This document shows, piece by piece, positions 32,988 through 42,595 of a DNA stretch of 64,000 nucleotides (position 1 is the stretch's first letter; each line of letters starts with the position of its first letter). Position numbers and translations under genes: made by a program. Origin of the DNA: an uncultured Eubacteriales bacterium (GTDB lineage Bacteria; Bacillota; Clostridia; Oscillospirales; Oscillospiraceae); the NCBI GenBank assembly GCA_949283375.1, contig CASDSM010000005.1, positions 1 to 64,000 on the forward strand, read 5' to 3'. The notes below the pieces were generated by a model. That model saw only the letters and a list, made by a program, of their open reading frames with translations. It was not told the DNA's origin and ran no database searches.

Positions 32988-34484
32988 TCAGCCCTGGCTG
33001 GCCATGTACTCGTCGAGCTGACGCTGGGCCTCGGCGACGATCTCGTCAAAGCCGTCGGCACGCAGCTCGTCCATCATCTGAGGCACCACCTCGTCCGGGT
33101 CGCCCGCGCCGGTGAAGAGCAGGCTCTTCCAGTTCAGGAAGGTGGCGGTGCAGGCGGCGAGCTGGTCGCTCACGCTGGTGGTGTCGAAGTAGAAGCCAAG
33201 GGCGGGAGAGGCGATGGCGTTCTCATTCTGCACCTGGACCTCGTCGATATAGGGGTTGCCCTGGGTGCCGGTCTCCGGGGTCATGGTCATGGTGGAGCCC
33301 TGGGTGTAGGCGGCGGCAGTCCAGTCGGAGTTGAGCTTGTTGACCTTGGTCATGCCGTCCTCTTCCACATACTCGAAGTTGACGCCCTCCACGCCGTAGG
33401 CGAACATGTCGCGCAGCTTGGTGTCGGTGTTCACCAGCTCGAGGAGCTTCAGGGCCTCGGCCTTGTGGGGGGAGGAGTTGTTGATGCAGGAGATGGCGCC
33501 CTGCACGGTGTCGTTGGAGATGACGCTGTCGCCGAACTGGCTGACCACGACCTCAGCGCCGCGGCCCTCGCCCCAGCCCTTGCTGGCGCTCGGCCAACCC
33601 TGGGCCACGCCGACGGAGCACATGCCGGAGAAGCTGTCCAGGGTGTTCGCGTCGGAGTTGATCAGGCCGTCGGAGTACCACTGGTGCATCAGGCGGAGCT
33701 GGTCCATGATGTCGTCCTGCTCGAAGACGGAGACCACCTTGCCGGTGCCGTCATGATAGCTCACGCCGATGGCGGGCAGGCCGGTGCCGAAGTTGTCGTA
33801 CAGGTTGCCGACGATGCAGGAGATGCCGTCCTTGTTGAGCATCATCGGGGTCACGCCGGTGCCCTCGTAGATCGCGCGCAGGCCCTCGTCGATGGAGGCC
33901 AGGTCATGATCCTCCGCGTAGTCGGGATAGTAGGCGTCCACGTCCGACTTGGTCCAGACGAAGAAGTTGGTCATGGAGGAGTCCTTGTAGGAGGGGATGC
34001 CATAGAGGTGGCCGTCGATCAGGCAGGCCTCCAGATAGCGCTCGGGGATCAGATCGGTGAGGCCCGGGGTCTCGGCGATCATGTCGGTCAGATCGGCAAA
34101 GGCGCCCATCTTGACGTTGGAGACGTAGGTGCTCATGTCGGTGAAGACGATGTCATAGTCCTCGTTGGTCTGCACCAGCATGGTGCGCCGGTCGCCCCAG
34201 TCGCCCCACCCGACGACCTGCAGGTTGATGTGCACGCCGATCTTCTCTTCCAGATAGGCGTTGACCACCTCGGTCCACTGTTCAATGTCCTTGGGCTGGC
34301 TGCCGCCGACCTGATACCAGGTGATGACGGGATAGCCGCTGCCGTCGTCGGTGACGTTGGTGTCGCTGGTGGAGCTGTCGCCGGTGTCGCCGGCGTCCCC
34401 ATCAGAGGTGCCGGAGTTGCCGCAGCCGGCGAGGAGCGTGACCATCATCAGGGTGGCCAGCAGCAGTGCGAGCAGTTTCTTCAT
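32988..34484 (-). CDS. sugar ABC transporter substrate-binding lipoprotein (LplA/LipO type)
   Basis: A 498-residue lipid-anchored binding protein with signal peptide and lipobox VTLLAGC (cysteine ~20), then a Ser/Asp/Thr-rich linker. The binding domain begins YPVITWYQVGGSQPKDIEQW, the pattern of large LipO-type proteins that bind oligosaccharides. AGGAGGAATTACA supports ATG 34484. It comes third after two Lpl-type permease genes in the leftward operon. No ATPase gene accompanies it. Neighbouring GH38, GH20 and GH2 enzymes suggest Man/GlcNAc oligosaccharides as ligands. Confidence 0.92.
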   Translation of the reverse strand: MKKLLALLLATLMMVTLLAGCGNSGTSDGDAGDTGDSSTSDTNVTDDGSGYPVITWYQVGGSQPKDIEQWTEVVNAYLEEKIGVHINLQVVGWGDWGDRRTMLVQTNEDYDIVFTDMSTYVSNVKMGAFADLTDMIAETPGLTDLIPERYLEACLIDGHLYGIPSYKDSSMTNFFVWTKSDVDAYYPDYAEDHDLASIDEGLRAIYEGTGVTPMMLNKDGISCIVGNLYDNFGTGLPAIGVSYHDGTGKVVSVFEQDDIMDQLRLMHQWYSDGLINSDANTLDSFSGMCSVGVAQGWPSASKGWGEGRGAEVVVSQFGDSVISNDTVQGAISCINNSSPHKAEALKLLELVNTDTKLRDMFAYGVEGVNFEYVEEDGMTKVNKLNSDWTAAAYTQGSTMTMTPETGTQGNPYIDEVQVQNENAIASPALGFYFDTTSVSDQLAACTATFLNWKSLLFTGAGDPDEVVPQMMDELRADGFDEIVAEAQRQLDEYMASQG

Positions 34485-34554
34485 TGTAATTCCTCCTGTC
34501 AATTTTTATTGTGACGGCTGTGTTCTGGAGCCGTGACAATCTCGGTCGCTCCCA

Positions 34555-35508
34555 TCAGCCCTTCACCGCGCCGACGGTCAGGCCGGAGATGAAGTACTTC
34601 TGGAAGAAGGGGTAGATGCAGGCGATGGGCACGGCCACGATGAAGGCGATGGCCATGCGCACGCTCTCGGTCGGCATGTCACGCTTGAGCGCGGCGCTGT
34701 CGGTCAGCAGTGCAGTGGGGTTCTTGGTGAGGTATTCCACGCTGCTCTGGATCTGGTTGAGCATGGACTGCAGGGAGCGCAGCTCGTCCCGGCTGATGTA
34801 GAGCTTGGCCTGGAACCAGTCGTTCCAGTAGCCGAAGGCGAGGAACAGGCCGATCGTCGCCAGCACCGGCTTGGAGATGGGCAGCACGATGCGGAAGAAG
34901 ATGGTCCACTGCGACGCCCCGTCGATGCGCGCAGACTCGATGATGGAGTCCGGTATCGTCGTCTGGAAGAAGGTACGCGAGATGACCACGTTGAAGCTGG
35001 ACACCGCCAGGGGGAGGATGAGGGCCCACATCGTATCCTGCAGGTGGAGCACCTGGGTGTTGATGACGTAGACGGCCGCCATGCCGCCGCCGAAGACCAT
35101 CGGGATGAAGATCATAATGGTCAGGAAGTTGTTGAGCTTGTGCTCCTTGCGGGAGAGGACGTAGCCGAGCAGGGCGGTCAGCGACACGCCGAGGACGGTG
35201 CCGATGGCGGTGACGTAGATGGAGACCCACAGGGCCTGCAAAATGGTCTGCCGCTGGCTCCAGAGGTACTCATACGCCTTGCCGGAGAAGGTCTCCGCCG
35301 TGACGAAGATCTGATAGCCGCTCGTCCGGATCACGTTGTTGTCCGTGATGGAGATGATGAAGATGAAGATGATGGGCAGGAAGCACACCAGCGCCAGCGC
35401 CAGGAACAGAATGTTGAAGCAGGCGTTCGTCACCGGATGGATCCGGTTGAGCTCGGTGAGGGGAGTGCCCTGATCTTCCTTTTCCTTTTTGACTCGCTTT
35501 ACACTCAT
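34555..35508 (-). CDS. carbohydrate ABC transporter permease, LplC/YtcP type
   Basis: A 317-residue permease with six membrane segments. The N-terminal charged stretch and RIHPVTNACFNILFLALALVCFLP are typical for the LplC group, as is ILQALWVSIYVTAIGTVLGV. The ATPase-docking EAA region reads IIESARIDGASQWTIFFRIVLP, and the end GLTVGAVKG is canonical. GGAGGAAGGAGAA precedes the ATG. It forms the channel with the LplB-type protein encoded 18 bases upstream. Confidence 0.93.
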   Translation of the reverse strand: MSVKRVKKEKEDQGTPLTELNRIHPVTNACFNILFLALALVCFLPIIFIFIISITDNNVIRTSGYQIFVTAETFSGKAYEYLWSQRQTILQALWVSIYVTAIGTVLGVSLTALLGYVLSRKEHKLNNFLTIMIFIPMVFGGGMAAVYVINTQVLHLQDTMWALILPLAVSSFNVVISRTFFQTTIPDSIIESARIDGASQWTIFFRIVLPISKPVLATIGLFLAFGYWNDWFQAKLYISRDELRSLQSMLNQIQSSVEYLTKNPTALLTDSAALKRDMPTESVRMAIAFIVAVPIACIYPFFQKYFISGLTVGAVKG

Positions 35509-35526
35509 GGTAGTTCTCCTTCCTCC

Positions 35527-36507
35527 TCAGATCAGCGCGCTGGACTTGTCGAACTTGCGGACCACGGCGTTGGCCGAGAGGATCATGATGCAGCCCACAA
35601 CCGCCTGGAAGGTGGAGGCCGCCGAGGTCTGCCCCAGCGTGACGCTGGAAGAGGTCAGCATCAGGTAGGTCTTCACGTCCAGCGTGGCCACCCAGGAGGT
35701 CAGCGGCTGGTTCGCGCCCTGAGACACCTGATAGAACAGGCCGAAGTCGGAGGAGAAGATGTGGCCCACCGAGAGGATGAACATCATGATGATGATCGGC
35801 TTGAGGGAGGGCAGGGTGATGTAGATCGCCTGCTGGAACTTGCTCGCACCGTCCAGAGAGGCCGCCTCATACATGCTCGTGTCGATGCCGGTGATGCTGG
35901 CCAGATAGACCACCATGTTGTAGCCCAGCGTCTTCCACACATGCATGAAGATCAGGATGGCGGGCCAGTACTCGCCGGTGGTGTACCAGGAGACATTCTC
36001 GCCGCCGAACATCCGGATCATCGCGTTCAGGAGGCCCTTGTCGGCGACCAGGAAGGCGTAGACAAAGTAGCTGACGACCACCCAGCTCATGAAGTGGGGC
36101 ATGAACATGAGGGTCTGATAGAACTTGGACTTGCGCTTGCTGTAAATATTGTTGATGATGACCGCCAGGCCCACCGGCAGGGCGATGTCCAGCACGATGA
36201 AGACCAGGTTGTAGAGGATCGTGTTGCGCAGGACCATCGGGAAGTCGCGCAGGGTGAAGAAGTACTCAAAGTTCTTGAAGCCGACCCACTCGCTGTCCAG
36301 CAGGGAGCCGAGGAACCCCTTGCCGTCAGAGAGCCTGTAGTCCTTGAACGAGATGATGATGCCGAACATCGGCAGGTAACAGAACAGCAGGAACCAGATT
36401 GAGGTGGGCAGCGCCAGGATGGTGAGCTCTGTATCATCCCGCGTCCATTTCACCTTGCCCCGCCGGTTGAGCCGGGGCGCCGGCGCTGCGCTTTTCGCTT
36501 TGACCAT
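35527..36507 (-). CDS. carbohydrate ABC transporter permease, LplB/YteP type
   Basis: A 326-residue permease, first gene of the second importer operon. The LplB hallmark LPTSIWFLLFCYLPMFGIIISFKDY lies near residue 32 (in two adjoining motifs), followed by five more spans and the EAA loop YEAASLDGASKFQQAIYITLP. The ribosome-binding site is weak (GGAAGGGA about 12 bases from the ATG). A promoter lies 75-103 bases upstream. Substrate inferred from downstream enzymes as in the binding protein entry. Confidence 0.93.
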   Translation of the reverse strand: MVKAKSAAPAPRLNRRGKVKWTRDDTELTILALPTSIWFLLFCYLPMFGIIISFKDYRLSDGKGFLGSLLDSEWVGFKNFEYFFTLRDFPMVLRNTILYNLVFIVLDIALPVGLAVIINNIYSKRKSKFYQTLMFMPHFMSWVVVSYFVYAFLVADKGLLNAMIRMFGGENVSWYTTGEYWPAILIFMHVWKTLGYNMVVYLASITGIDTSMYEAASLDGASKFQQAIYITLPSLKPIIIMMFILSVGHIFSSDFGLFYQVSQGANQPLTSWVATLDVKTYLMLTSSSVTLGQTSAASTFQAVVGCIMILSANAVVRKFDKSSALI

Positions 36508-36581
36508 GACCGTTTACCATTCCCTTCCATGTGATTCTCTTGTCGTTTCGTACGAACAGCAGCTGTTTTTGCGACAATTTT

Positions 36582-36610
36582 ATTATATAAATCGTCAACA
36601 ATCCGGTAAA
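36582..36610 (-). promoter_or_regulatory. promoter of the second importer operon
   Basis: On the minus strand TTTACC, 17-base spacer and perfect TATAAT (36587-36582), in the AT-rich 36508-36837 gap shared with the divergent GH20 gene. Confidence 0.7.
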
Positions 36611-36736
36611 GTCCAGAAAGGTCACTTTATAGTATAGAAAAGTTACATCACTTTGGTAAAATTTATTTTCCTTTCTTCCGCCCCCTTCCCGCCCCTCAGG
36701 ACCGGCCGGTTTTCAGCGCTGTAATTCGTAACAATT

Positions 36737-36765
36737 TTGCAAAAGTATCTTTTTAATACTATCTT
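36737..36765 (+). promoter_or_regulatory. candidate promoter of the GH20 gene
   Basis: TTGCAA (36737-36742), 17-base spacer and TATCTT (36760-36765). Both boxes match four of six consensus bases. Apart from the two promoters the 330-base gap shows no further structure. Confidence 0.35.
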
Positions 36766-36837
36766 TCCCCCCGCAATTTTGGCATAATGGTACGGAACAC
36801 CAGATGTATTCCATCTCGACAAAGGAGGAGATACCCT

Positions 36838-38712
36838 ATGCCGGCCCCCATTCATCTCACCGGCGCACTGCCGGAGCGCTGGCAGGAGGCCCTGCACGCC
36901 CTGCAGGACGATTTGGAGCTCATCAGCAGCCCCTCCGGGCTGGAGGTCCGCTGCCAGCGGGGAGACTGTCTCGCCGTGGAGAGCGACGGCGTCTCCGTCA
37001 CCCTCACCTGGGCTGAGCCGGTGCAGCTCTGGCGGGCGCTTGGCCTGATCCCCCGGCCGCTCGCGCCCTGCGCCATCCGTGAGACCCCCTGCTTCGCCTC
37101 TGCCGGGGTGATGTTCGACTGCTCGCGCAATGCGGTGCTCCGGCCGGAGGCCCTGCGGTTCTTCCTGCGCAAGATGGCCCTGATGGGGCTCAATCTCGGC
37201 ATGATGTACACAGAGGACACCTATGAGGTCCCGGAGCAGCCCTTCTTCGGCTACAAGCGCGGGCGCTACACCCAGGAGGAACTGCGCGCGCTGGACGATT
37301 ACGCCGCGATGCTGGGCATCGAGCTGTGCCCCTGCATCCAGGCGCTGGGCCATCTGAAGCGCATTCTCCACTGGCCCGCCTTCCGCCACCTGCGGGAGAA
37401 CGACGAGGTGCTGCTGGCCGACCTGGACGAGACCTATGAGCTGCTTGAGCAGATGATCCGCGCCGCCAGCGCCCCCTACCGCTCCCGGAAGATCCATCTC
37501 GGGATGGACGAGGCCTATGGCGTCGGCGTGGGCGAGCATCTGCGCCGCTTCGGCTATGAGGACCCGCATCAGGTGATCGGCCGCCATCTGCGCCGGGTGC
37601 TGGAGATCACCGGCCGCTATGGCCTGGAGCCGATGATCTGGAGCGACATGTACTTCCACCTCGACGGCCGGGACTACCACAGCGAGGGGATGCCCTCCCA
37701 GAAGGCGCGCGACGCCGTGGACCCGCGCGTGACGCTGGTCTACTGGGACTACTACCAGAACCGGGAGGAGAAGTACGCCGCCGCCCTGGAGCGGCACGCG
37801 GCCTTCCCCGCGCCCACCGTGTTCGCCGGGGGGCTCTGGACCTGGACCGGCCCCGCCCCGTCCTACACCCACGCGATCGGCAACACCGTCCCGGCGCTGG
37901 ATGCCTGCCGCAAGGCGGGGGTCCCCCTCGTGGTGGCCACCGCCTGGGGGGACAACGGCGCGGAGACCAATCTGCTCACCGCCCTGCTTGGCCTCCAGCT
38001 CTACGGCGAGATGACCTACACCGGGCGCTATGATGAGGCGGCGCTGCGCGAGCGCTTCCGCCGCTGCTGCGGGGCAGATGCCCAGGCCTTCCTCGACCTG
38101 AGCCGGTTCAACGAGCTCGGCGGCGCGGCGGACCCGGAGCGCTATCCGGGCGACCCGATGAACGCCTGCAAATGCCTGCTCTATCAGGACCCGCTCATCC
38201 AGCTCTTTGAGGCGGACACCGCCGGGTTGCCGCTGACGGAGCACTTCGCCGCCCTGGAGGGGGACTATGCCCGCTATGCCTCGGAGAACCCCGCCTATCG
38301 CGGACTCTTCTCCTTCTACACCGCCCTGGCCCGCGCTCTGGCCCTCAAGTGCCGCTGGCACGAGGGGGCGGCGGAGGCGGTCCGCCGGGGCGACCGGGCC
38401 GCCGCGCGGGCGCTGGCGGACGGGCTGCCGGAGACCATCCGCGCTGTGGAGGCCCTGCGGTGGAGCTGGCGGCGCCTCTGGGAGTCCACCAACAAGCCCA
38501 ACGGCTTTGAGATCATCGACGTGCGCCTCGGCGGCGTGCGCGCACGGCTCGCGACCGCGCGGGAGAAGATGCTCGCCTTTGCCGCCGGAGAGGTGGATGA
38601 CATCCCCGAGCTGAGCGAGCCCTCTCTCCCCTGCAAGCGCAGGCCGGACGGCACCCTGGGCTGCACGAACACGATGGATGAGATCGCAACGCCCGGGCGG
38701 ATCGACTACTGA
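36838..38712 (+). CDS. GH20 beta-N-acetylhexosaminidase-like enzyme
   Basis: A 624-residue cytoplasmic protein without signal peptide. The small alpha/beta domain (1-85) is followed by the GH20 barrel: GVMFDCSRNAVL, MALMGLNLGMMYTEDTYEV and the adjacent Asp-Glu catalytic pair in IHLGMDEAYGVG (~residue 222). GGLWTWTGPAPSY and an alpha-helical C-terminal domain complete it. The N-terminal part lacks several residues usual in secreted hexosaminidases, so it belongs to the divergent intracellular group, some of which take beta-GalNAc or GlcNAc from host glycans. AAAGGAGGAG supports ATG 36838. It diverges from the importer operon and its stop overlaps the convergent YesL gene by seven bases. Confidence 0.85.
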   Translation: MPAPIHLTGALPERWQEALHALQDDLELISSPSGLEVRCQRGDCLAVESDGVSVTLTWAEPVQLWRALGLIPRPLAPCAIRETPCFASAGVMFDCSRNAVLRPEALRFFLRKMALMGLNLGMMYTEDTYEVPEQPFFGYKRGRYTQEELRALDDYAAMLGIELCPCIQALGHLKRILHWPAFRHLRENDEVLLADLDETYELLEQMIRAASAPYRSRKIHLGMDEAYGVGVGEHLRRFGYEDPHQVIGRHLRRVLEITGRYGLEPMIWSDMYFHLDGRDYHSEGMPSQKARDAVDPRVTLVYWDYYQNREEKYAAALERHAAFPAPTVFAGGLWTWTGPAPSYTHAIGNTVPALDACRKAGVPLVVATAWGDNGAETNLLTALLGLQLYGEMTYTGRYDEAALRERFRRCCGADAQAFLDLSRFNELGGAADPERYPGDPMNACKCLLYQDPLIQLFEADTAGLPLTEHFAALEGDYARYASENPAYRGLFSFYTALARALALKCRWHEGAAEAVRRGDRAAARALADGLPETIRAVEALRWSWRRLWESTNKPNGFEIIDVRLGGVRARLATAREKMLAFAAGEVDDIPELSEPSLPCKRRPDGTLGCTNTMDEIATPGRIDY

Positions 38713-39386
38713 GCCGTCTCCTCCTCCCAGTCCTCTTCGATCGGACCGCGGTCGGGGTCGATGCCCTCCATCTCAAAGAAGACGGGGACCAGCAACTCGC
38801 TGGAGAGGAAGCTCAGAAAGCCAAAGCCGATGAGCAGGAAGACCGGAAAGAGGTTGAGCACCGCCGCCGGCGAGAGCAGGACGAGCAGCACCGGCGCCGC
38901 AGCCACCAGCATCAGCGCAAGCGTCCGCGGCAGCTTGACCACGGCGAGGATCATCGCGTTGCGCACATGCTCGCCGAGGGTGTTCTGATAGCGGCTGAGC
39001 AGGGGGAGAAGGTAGACCGCGACCCCCAGCACCAGCGCCCCCATCAGCACCACCACCCCCTGGAGGGCGACGGCCAGCGCGCCCTCCAGGAAATAGACGG
39101 CGATGAGCCAGTTGGCAGCCAGGCAGGCGGCGATCACCAGCAGCGCCAGATAGACGGCGGTCGCCTGCCGGAAGTTCTGCCGGAAGCTGCGGAAGAAGCG
39201 GCGCACCGTCCCCCGGTCCTGGTCGAGGGCGAGGTCCTGCGTCACCCGCGAGAGGGCGGAGGCGGAGGCCCCGACGGTGACCACCGGCAGGCAGCAGAGG
39301 AGGAAGAGGACGTTGGCGATGATCATGTCCCCCAGCTTGGAGAGGAACTGCATCACCGGGTTTTCCAGGTGAAACATGCTCTTCAT
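38706..39386 (-). CDS. YesL family (DUF624) membrane protein
   Basis: A 226-residue membrane protein with the family signature IIANVLFLLCCLPVVTVGAS (residues ~22-41) and about five hydrophobic segments. The tail is acidic (GPIEEDWEEETAQ). The start overlaps the end of the response-regulator gene (ATGA), indicating coupled translation. In B. subtilis yesL likewise lies beside the yesMN two-component genes and an Lpl-type importer, the arrangement seen here without a kinase. Confidence 0.87.
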   Translation of the reverse strand: MKSMFHLENPVMQFLSKLGDMIIANVLFLLCCLPVVTVGASASALSRVTQDLALDQDRGTVRRFFRSFRQNFRQATAVYLALLVIAACLAANWLIAVYFLEGALAVALQGVVVLMGALVLGVAVYLLPLLSRYQNTLGEHVRNAMILAVVKLPRTLALMLVAAAPVLLVLLSPAAVLNLFPVFLLIGFGFLSFLSSELLVPVFFEMEGIDPDRGPIEEDWEEETAQ

Positions 39387-40168
39387 TCTTTGCCCTCCTC
39401 TGTCCCGGCGCTCTCCCGGCGGCGCATCGCGCTGGGGGAGATGCCGAAGTAGTTCTTGAAATGGATGTAGAAGTTGTTCGGCTGGATGTAGCCCACCAGA
39501 TTGGCGATGGTGGAGATCTTCTCCTGCGTGTCCAGGATCAGCCGCTTGGCCTCCAGCATCCGGTAGGCCATCAGGTATTCTGAAAAGCGCATCCCGGTGT
39601 CCTGATAGAAGACGCGGCCGATATATTTGCTGTTCATGCGGAAGTCCTCCGCCATGCGCACCAGCGTCTGCGGCTGGCGGTAGCTGCTGCGCACCACCAG
39701 GAGGATCTTGTTCGTGATCCTGGAGAAGCTGGCGTACTCCCGGCCGAGCACCGGGTCCACCTCCGCGCCCACCGCGACGCTCTCCGGCAGGAGGGCGTGC
39801 CAGGTCTCCCGCGCCCGCTCGACAAAGGCGATGAGCTCCCGGGCCTGAATGGGCTTGAGCAGGAAGTCCTGTGCGGAGGCGCGCATGGACCGGCGGATGA
39901 GGGCCATATCCTCTTCATCCGAGATCATGCCGAACACCGTCCGCAGTCCGGCGGCGCAGAGCTGCTCCACCAGCTCATAGCCCATCCGGTCGCCCAGGTG
40001 GACGTCCACCAGAGCGACATGGGGCTGATAGTCCAGGGCGATGCCGACCGCCTCCGGATAGGAGGCCGCCGTCATAATGCCGGAGAACCCATACGCCGGC
40101 CAGTCGATCAGGTTGCGGATGCTCTCACAGACGCTGGCATCGTCGTCTACAATCAATAGTCTGCACAT
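39383..40168 (-). CDS. YesN-type response regulator with AraC DNA-binding domain
   Basis: A 261-residue regulator. The receiver domain (1-120) has the acidic pocket LIVDDD, phosphoacceptor aspartate in VALVDVHLGDRMG (~residue 53) and lysine in FLLKPIQ (~104). The C-terminal AraC domain shows MAEDFRMNSKYIGRVFYQD and IANLVGYIQPNNFYIHFKNYFGISP. The linker between them is shorter than in most YesN proteins. No partner histidine kinase gene lies within the window, so it is orphaned locally. ATG 40168 follows GAGGAGGAAG. Likely target: the surrounding glycan operons. Confidence 0.9.
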   Translation of the reverse strand: MCRLLIVDDDASVCESIRNLIDWPAYGFSGIMTAASYPEAVGIALDYQPHVALVDVHLGDRMGYELVEQLCAAGLRTVFGMISDEEDMALIRRSMRASAQDFLLKPIQARELIAFVERARETWHALLPESVAVGAEVDPVLGREYASFSRITNKILLVVRSSYRQPQTLVRMAEDFRMNSKYIGRVFYQDTGMRFSEYLMAYRMLEAKRLILDTQEKISTIANLVGYIQPNNFYIHFKNYFGISPSAMRRRESAGTEEGKE

Positions 40169-40197
40169 GTCAGGCTTCCTCCTCTCCACGAGGGGAA

Positions 40198-42594
40198 TTA
40201 TCTCACCTCGTTGACTGTCTTGAGCAGCAGATGTTCCCGCAGCTCGGATGCGCTGCGCGCGGTCCGGGCGGTCACGGTGTACGGCTCCGGACCGGTCAGA
40301 TCAAAGAAGTTGTCCGAGAGGACGCAGTCAAAGCCGCGGAAGTCCACCATCACGCCTTTGGCAAAGGCCGCGGCGCGCAGGGTGATCTCCACGCCGTCCT
40401 CCGTGTCGCGCAGGTCCGCCGTGAGCTCCGGCGCGCGCCATTCAAAGTGCTTGGCCGGGACAAAGAGCTCGCACCGCCGCGCGACAAGGTGTCCCGCCGC
40501 ATCCAGAAGCTCGGCGCAGAGATAGCTCTCATAGCGCTCGCACTCCGGAACGCGCCAGGTGAGCACGTCCTCCGAGGAGAGCCGCTCCACCGAGACAACG
40601 GCCCGGCGCTCTGCCAGAACGGTGAAGTCGCTCCGGCGCAGGGTGACGCGGACCTCGCCGCCAAAGTCCTCCATCCGCTCGTTGGCGACGTTCACCGCGA
40701 GGCGGCCGTGCTCCAGAAAGAGGCCCATCGCCACCGGGGCGTAGAAGCGCTTGGCAGCATAGTGCAGCGCCTTATAGCGCCCGAAGCTGTCCACGCTGGA
40801 CCAGGAGGCCACCGGCCAGCAGTCGTTGAACTGCCAGTAGACCGAGCCCATGCAGTAGCCCCGCTCCCGGCGGAAGTGCTCCACACCGTAGGCGATGGCG
40901 TCCGCCTGGAGGAGCTGGGAGAGATAGACCAGGTCCTCAAACCGGGAGGGATAGAGGTAGTTGTCCGCCAGATAGCGGAGGATCTTCCCGTTGCCCCCCT
41001 TGCACTTCTGGTGCTGCTCCATCACGCGGGAGAAGCAGTTCCAGTCCTTCTCCGGGGCAAAGCTGCGGATGGTCTTCATGGAGGGGAAGCTCTCAAAGCC
41101 GTACTCCGAGCAGAAGCGGAAGCGCTTTTTCCGGTAGGTGGTGAAGGGCACGCCGCCGTGCCAGACCTCCCAGTAGTGGGTGTCTCCCCGGGCGAAGTTC
41201 CCCGGGTCGTCAAAGCCGCCACCGGAGGAGGGGCTGGAGGGCCAGTAGAAGGTCTGCGGCGCGCAGCGCTCGCACACGGCGGGCAGCAGGTGCTCGTAGA
41301 GGCGGATGTAGTCGTCACGCACGAGCTGGCTCTCCCCGATGCCCCAGGTGAGCACCGCCAGCTCCATCTCGTTGTTGCCGCTGATGATGCCGAGGGAGGG
41401 GTGGTGGTGGACGCGCTGGAAGTTCTCCTCCGCCTCCGCCACGCACTCGCGCTCAAACGCCTCCGTCAGGCGGACATTCGCGCAGGCCACCATAAAGTCC
41501 AGCCAGACCAAAATGCCGTTGCGGTCGCAGAGGGTGAAGAAGTAGTCATCGGGGTAGTAGCCCCCGCCCCAGACGCGCAGGGTGTTGAAGTTCGCATCCA
41601 GGCACCAGGTCATCATCTCCTCCAGCCGCGCCGGGGTGACCCGGCTGAGCAGATTGTCCTGCGGGACGTAGTTGGCCCCCATGGAGAAGATCTTCACCCC
41701 GTTGAGGACGAAGCAGAACTCGCTGCCGCCCCCGTCCGGGTCCTTCTCGGTGCTCACCGTCAGGGTGCGCAGGCCGAGCTCCAGGCTGCGACGGTCGATC
41801 ACCCGGCCGTCCACCTCCATCTCCACCTCCAGCGGGTAGAGGTTTGGCTCGCCGTAGCCCCGGACCCACCAGAGCCGGGGGTGCTCCACGAGGAAGCGGC
41901 CCGTCCCGTTCTCCAGCCGGATGCGCTCACCGTCAAGGGTGGCAAAGCACGCCGTCTCCGCCCCGCGGCGGCCGGTGACCGACACCTCCACCTCCACCGC
42001 TCCGTCCGGCCGGTGGTACTGGCGCACCGAGACATCCCCGATGCGGTCCACATCGTAGCCGTGCAGCGTCACCGGGCGGAAGATGCCCATGTCGGGCAGG
42101 GTGGGACCCCAGTCCCAGCCGGACTGATAGAGGGCCTTGCGCAGGTGGGCCGCCCCGGGGAGGGTGTCCCCATCGTTCGTGTAGAGGTAGTGCCGGGCAT
42201 TTTTCTCACGGAAGTAGGGCATGGGAGAGGAGAAGGTCAGGCGCAGGGCGTTTTTCCCGGGGTGCAGGCGGTCCTTCACGTCGTAGACGTAGGTCCGGTG
42301 CATGTTCTGCACCCGGTCGAGCACCGCGCCGTTGAGGGCGATCTCGCAGAGGGTGTCCAGCCCGTCAAAGCGCAGCTCCACATAGTCGCGCGCCAGCAGG
42401 GCCTTGTCCGCCTCCAGCTCGGTCTCAAACACGCAGCCGCGCTCGAGCAGCGGGGTGATCTCCTCCTCGTTTCTCCCGTAGAAGGGGTCAGGGATCTTCC
42501 CGTGCTCCAGCAGGACGCTGAGCAGGGTGCAGGGGGCCTGGCAGCGCAGCGGCTCGAAGCCCTCATAGCGCAGCACCCAGTTCCTAACGGTCAT
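40198..42594 (-). CDS. GH2 beta-mannosidase
   Basis: A 798-residue exo-beta-mannosidase, cytoplasmic. The N-terminal jelly-roll has YQSGWDWGPTLPDMGIFRPV, the beta-mannosidase WDWGP motif that distinguishes these from beta-galactosidases. The barrel carries acid/base SGNNEMEL (~residue 403) and nucleophile in FCSEYGFESFPS (~490), then GSVYWQFNDCWPVASW near the active site. It could remove the core Man-beta-1,4-GlcNAc bond of N-glycans or trim mannooligosaccharides. It leads into the mutarotase and kinase genes of the same strand; here it lies at the 3' end of that leftward series, two bases after the mutarotase stop. Confidence 0.94.
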   Translation of the reverse strand: MTVRNWVLRYEGFEPLRCQAPCTLLSVLLEHGKIPDPFYGRNEEEITPLLERGCVFETELEADKALLARDYVELRFDGLDTLCEIALNGAVLDRVQNMHRTYVYDVKDRLHPGKNALRLTFSSPMPYFREKNARHYLYTNDGDTLPGAAHLRKALYQSGWDWGPTLPDMGIFRPVTLHGYDVDRIGDVSVRQYHRPDGAVEVEVSVTGRRGAETACFATLDGERIRLENGTGRFLVEHPRLWWVRGYGEPNLYPLEVEMEVDGRVIDRRSLELGLRTLTVSTEKDPDGGGSEFCFVLNGVKIFSMGANYVPQDNLLSRVTPARLEEMMTWCLDANFNTLRVWGGGYYPDDYFFTLCDRNGILVWLDFMVACANVRLTEAFERECVAEAEENFQRVHHHPSLGIISGNNEMELAVLTWGIGESQLVRDDYIRLYEHLLPAVCERCAPQTFYWPSSPSSGGGFDDPGNFARGDTHYWEVWHGGVPFTTYRKKRFRFCSEYGFESFPSMKTIRSFAPEKDWNCFSRVMEQHQKCKGGNGKILRYLADNYLYPSRFEDLVYLSQLLQADAIAYGVEHFRRERGYCMGSVYWQFNDCWPVASWSSVDSFGRYKALHYAAKRFYAPVAMGLFLEHGRLAVNVANERMEDFGGEVRVTLRRSDFTVLAERRAVVSVERLSSEDVLTWRVPECERYESYLCAELLDAAGHLVARRCELFVPAKHFEWRAPELTADLRDTEDGVEITLRAAAFAKGVMVDFRGFDCVLSDNFFDLTGPEPYTVTARTARSASELREHLLLKTVNEVR

Positions 42595-42595
42595 C

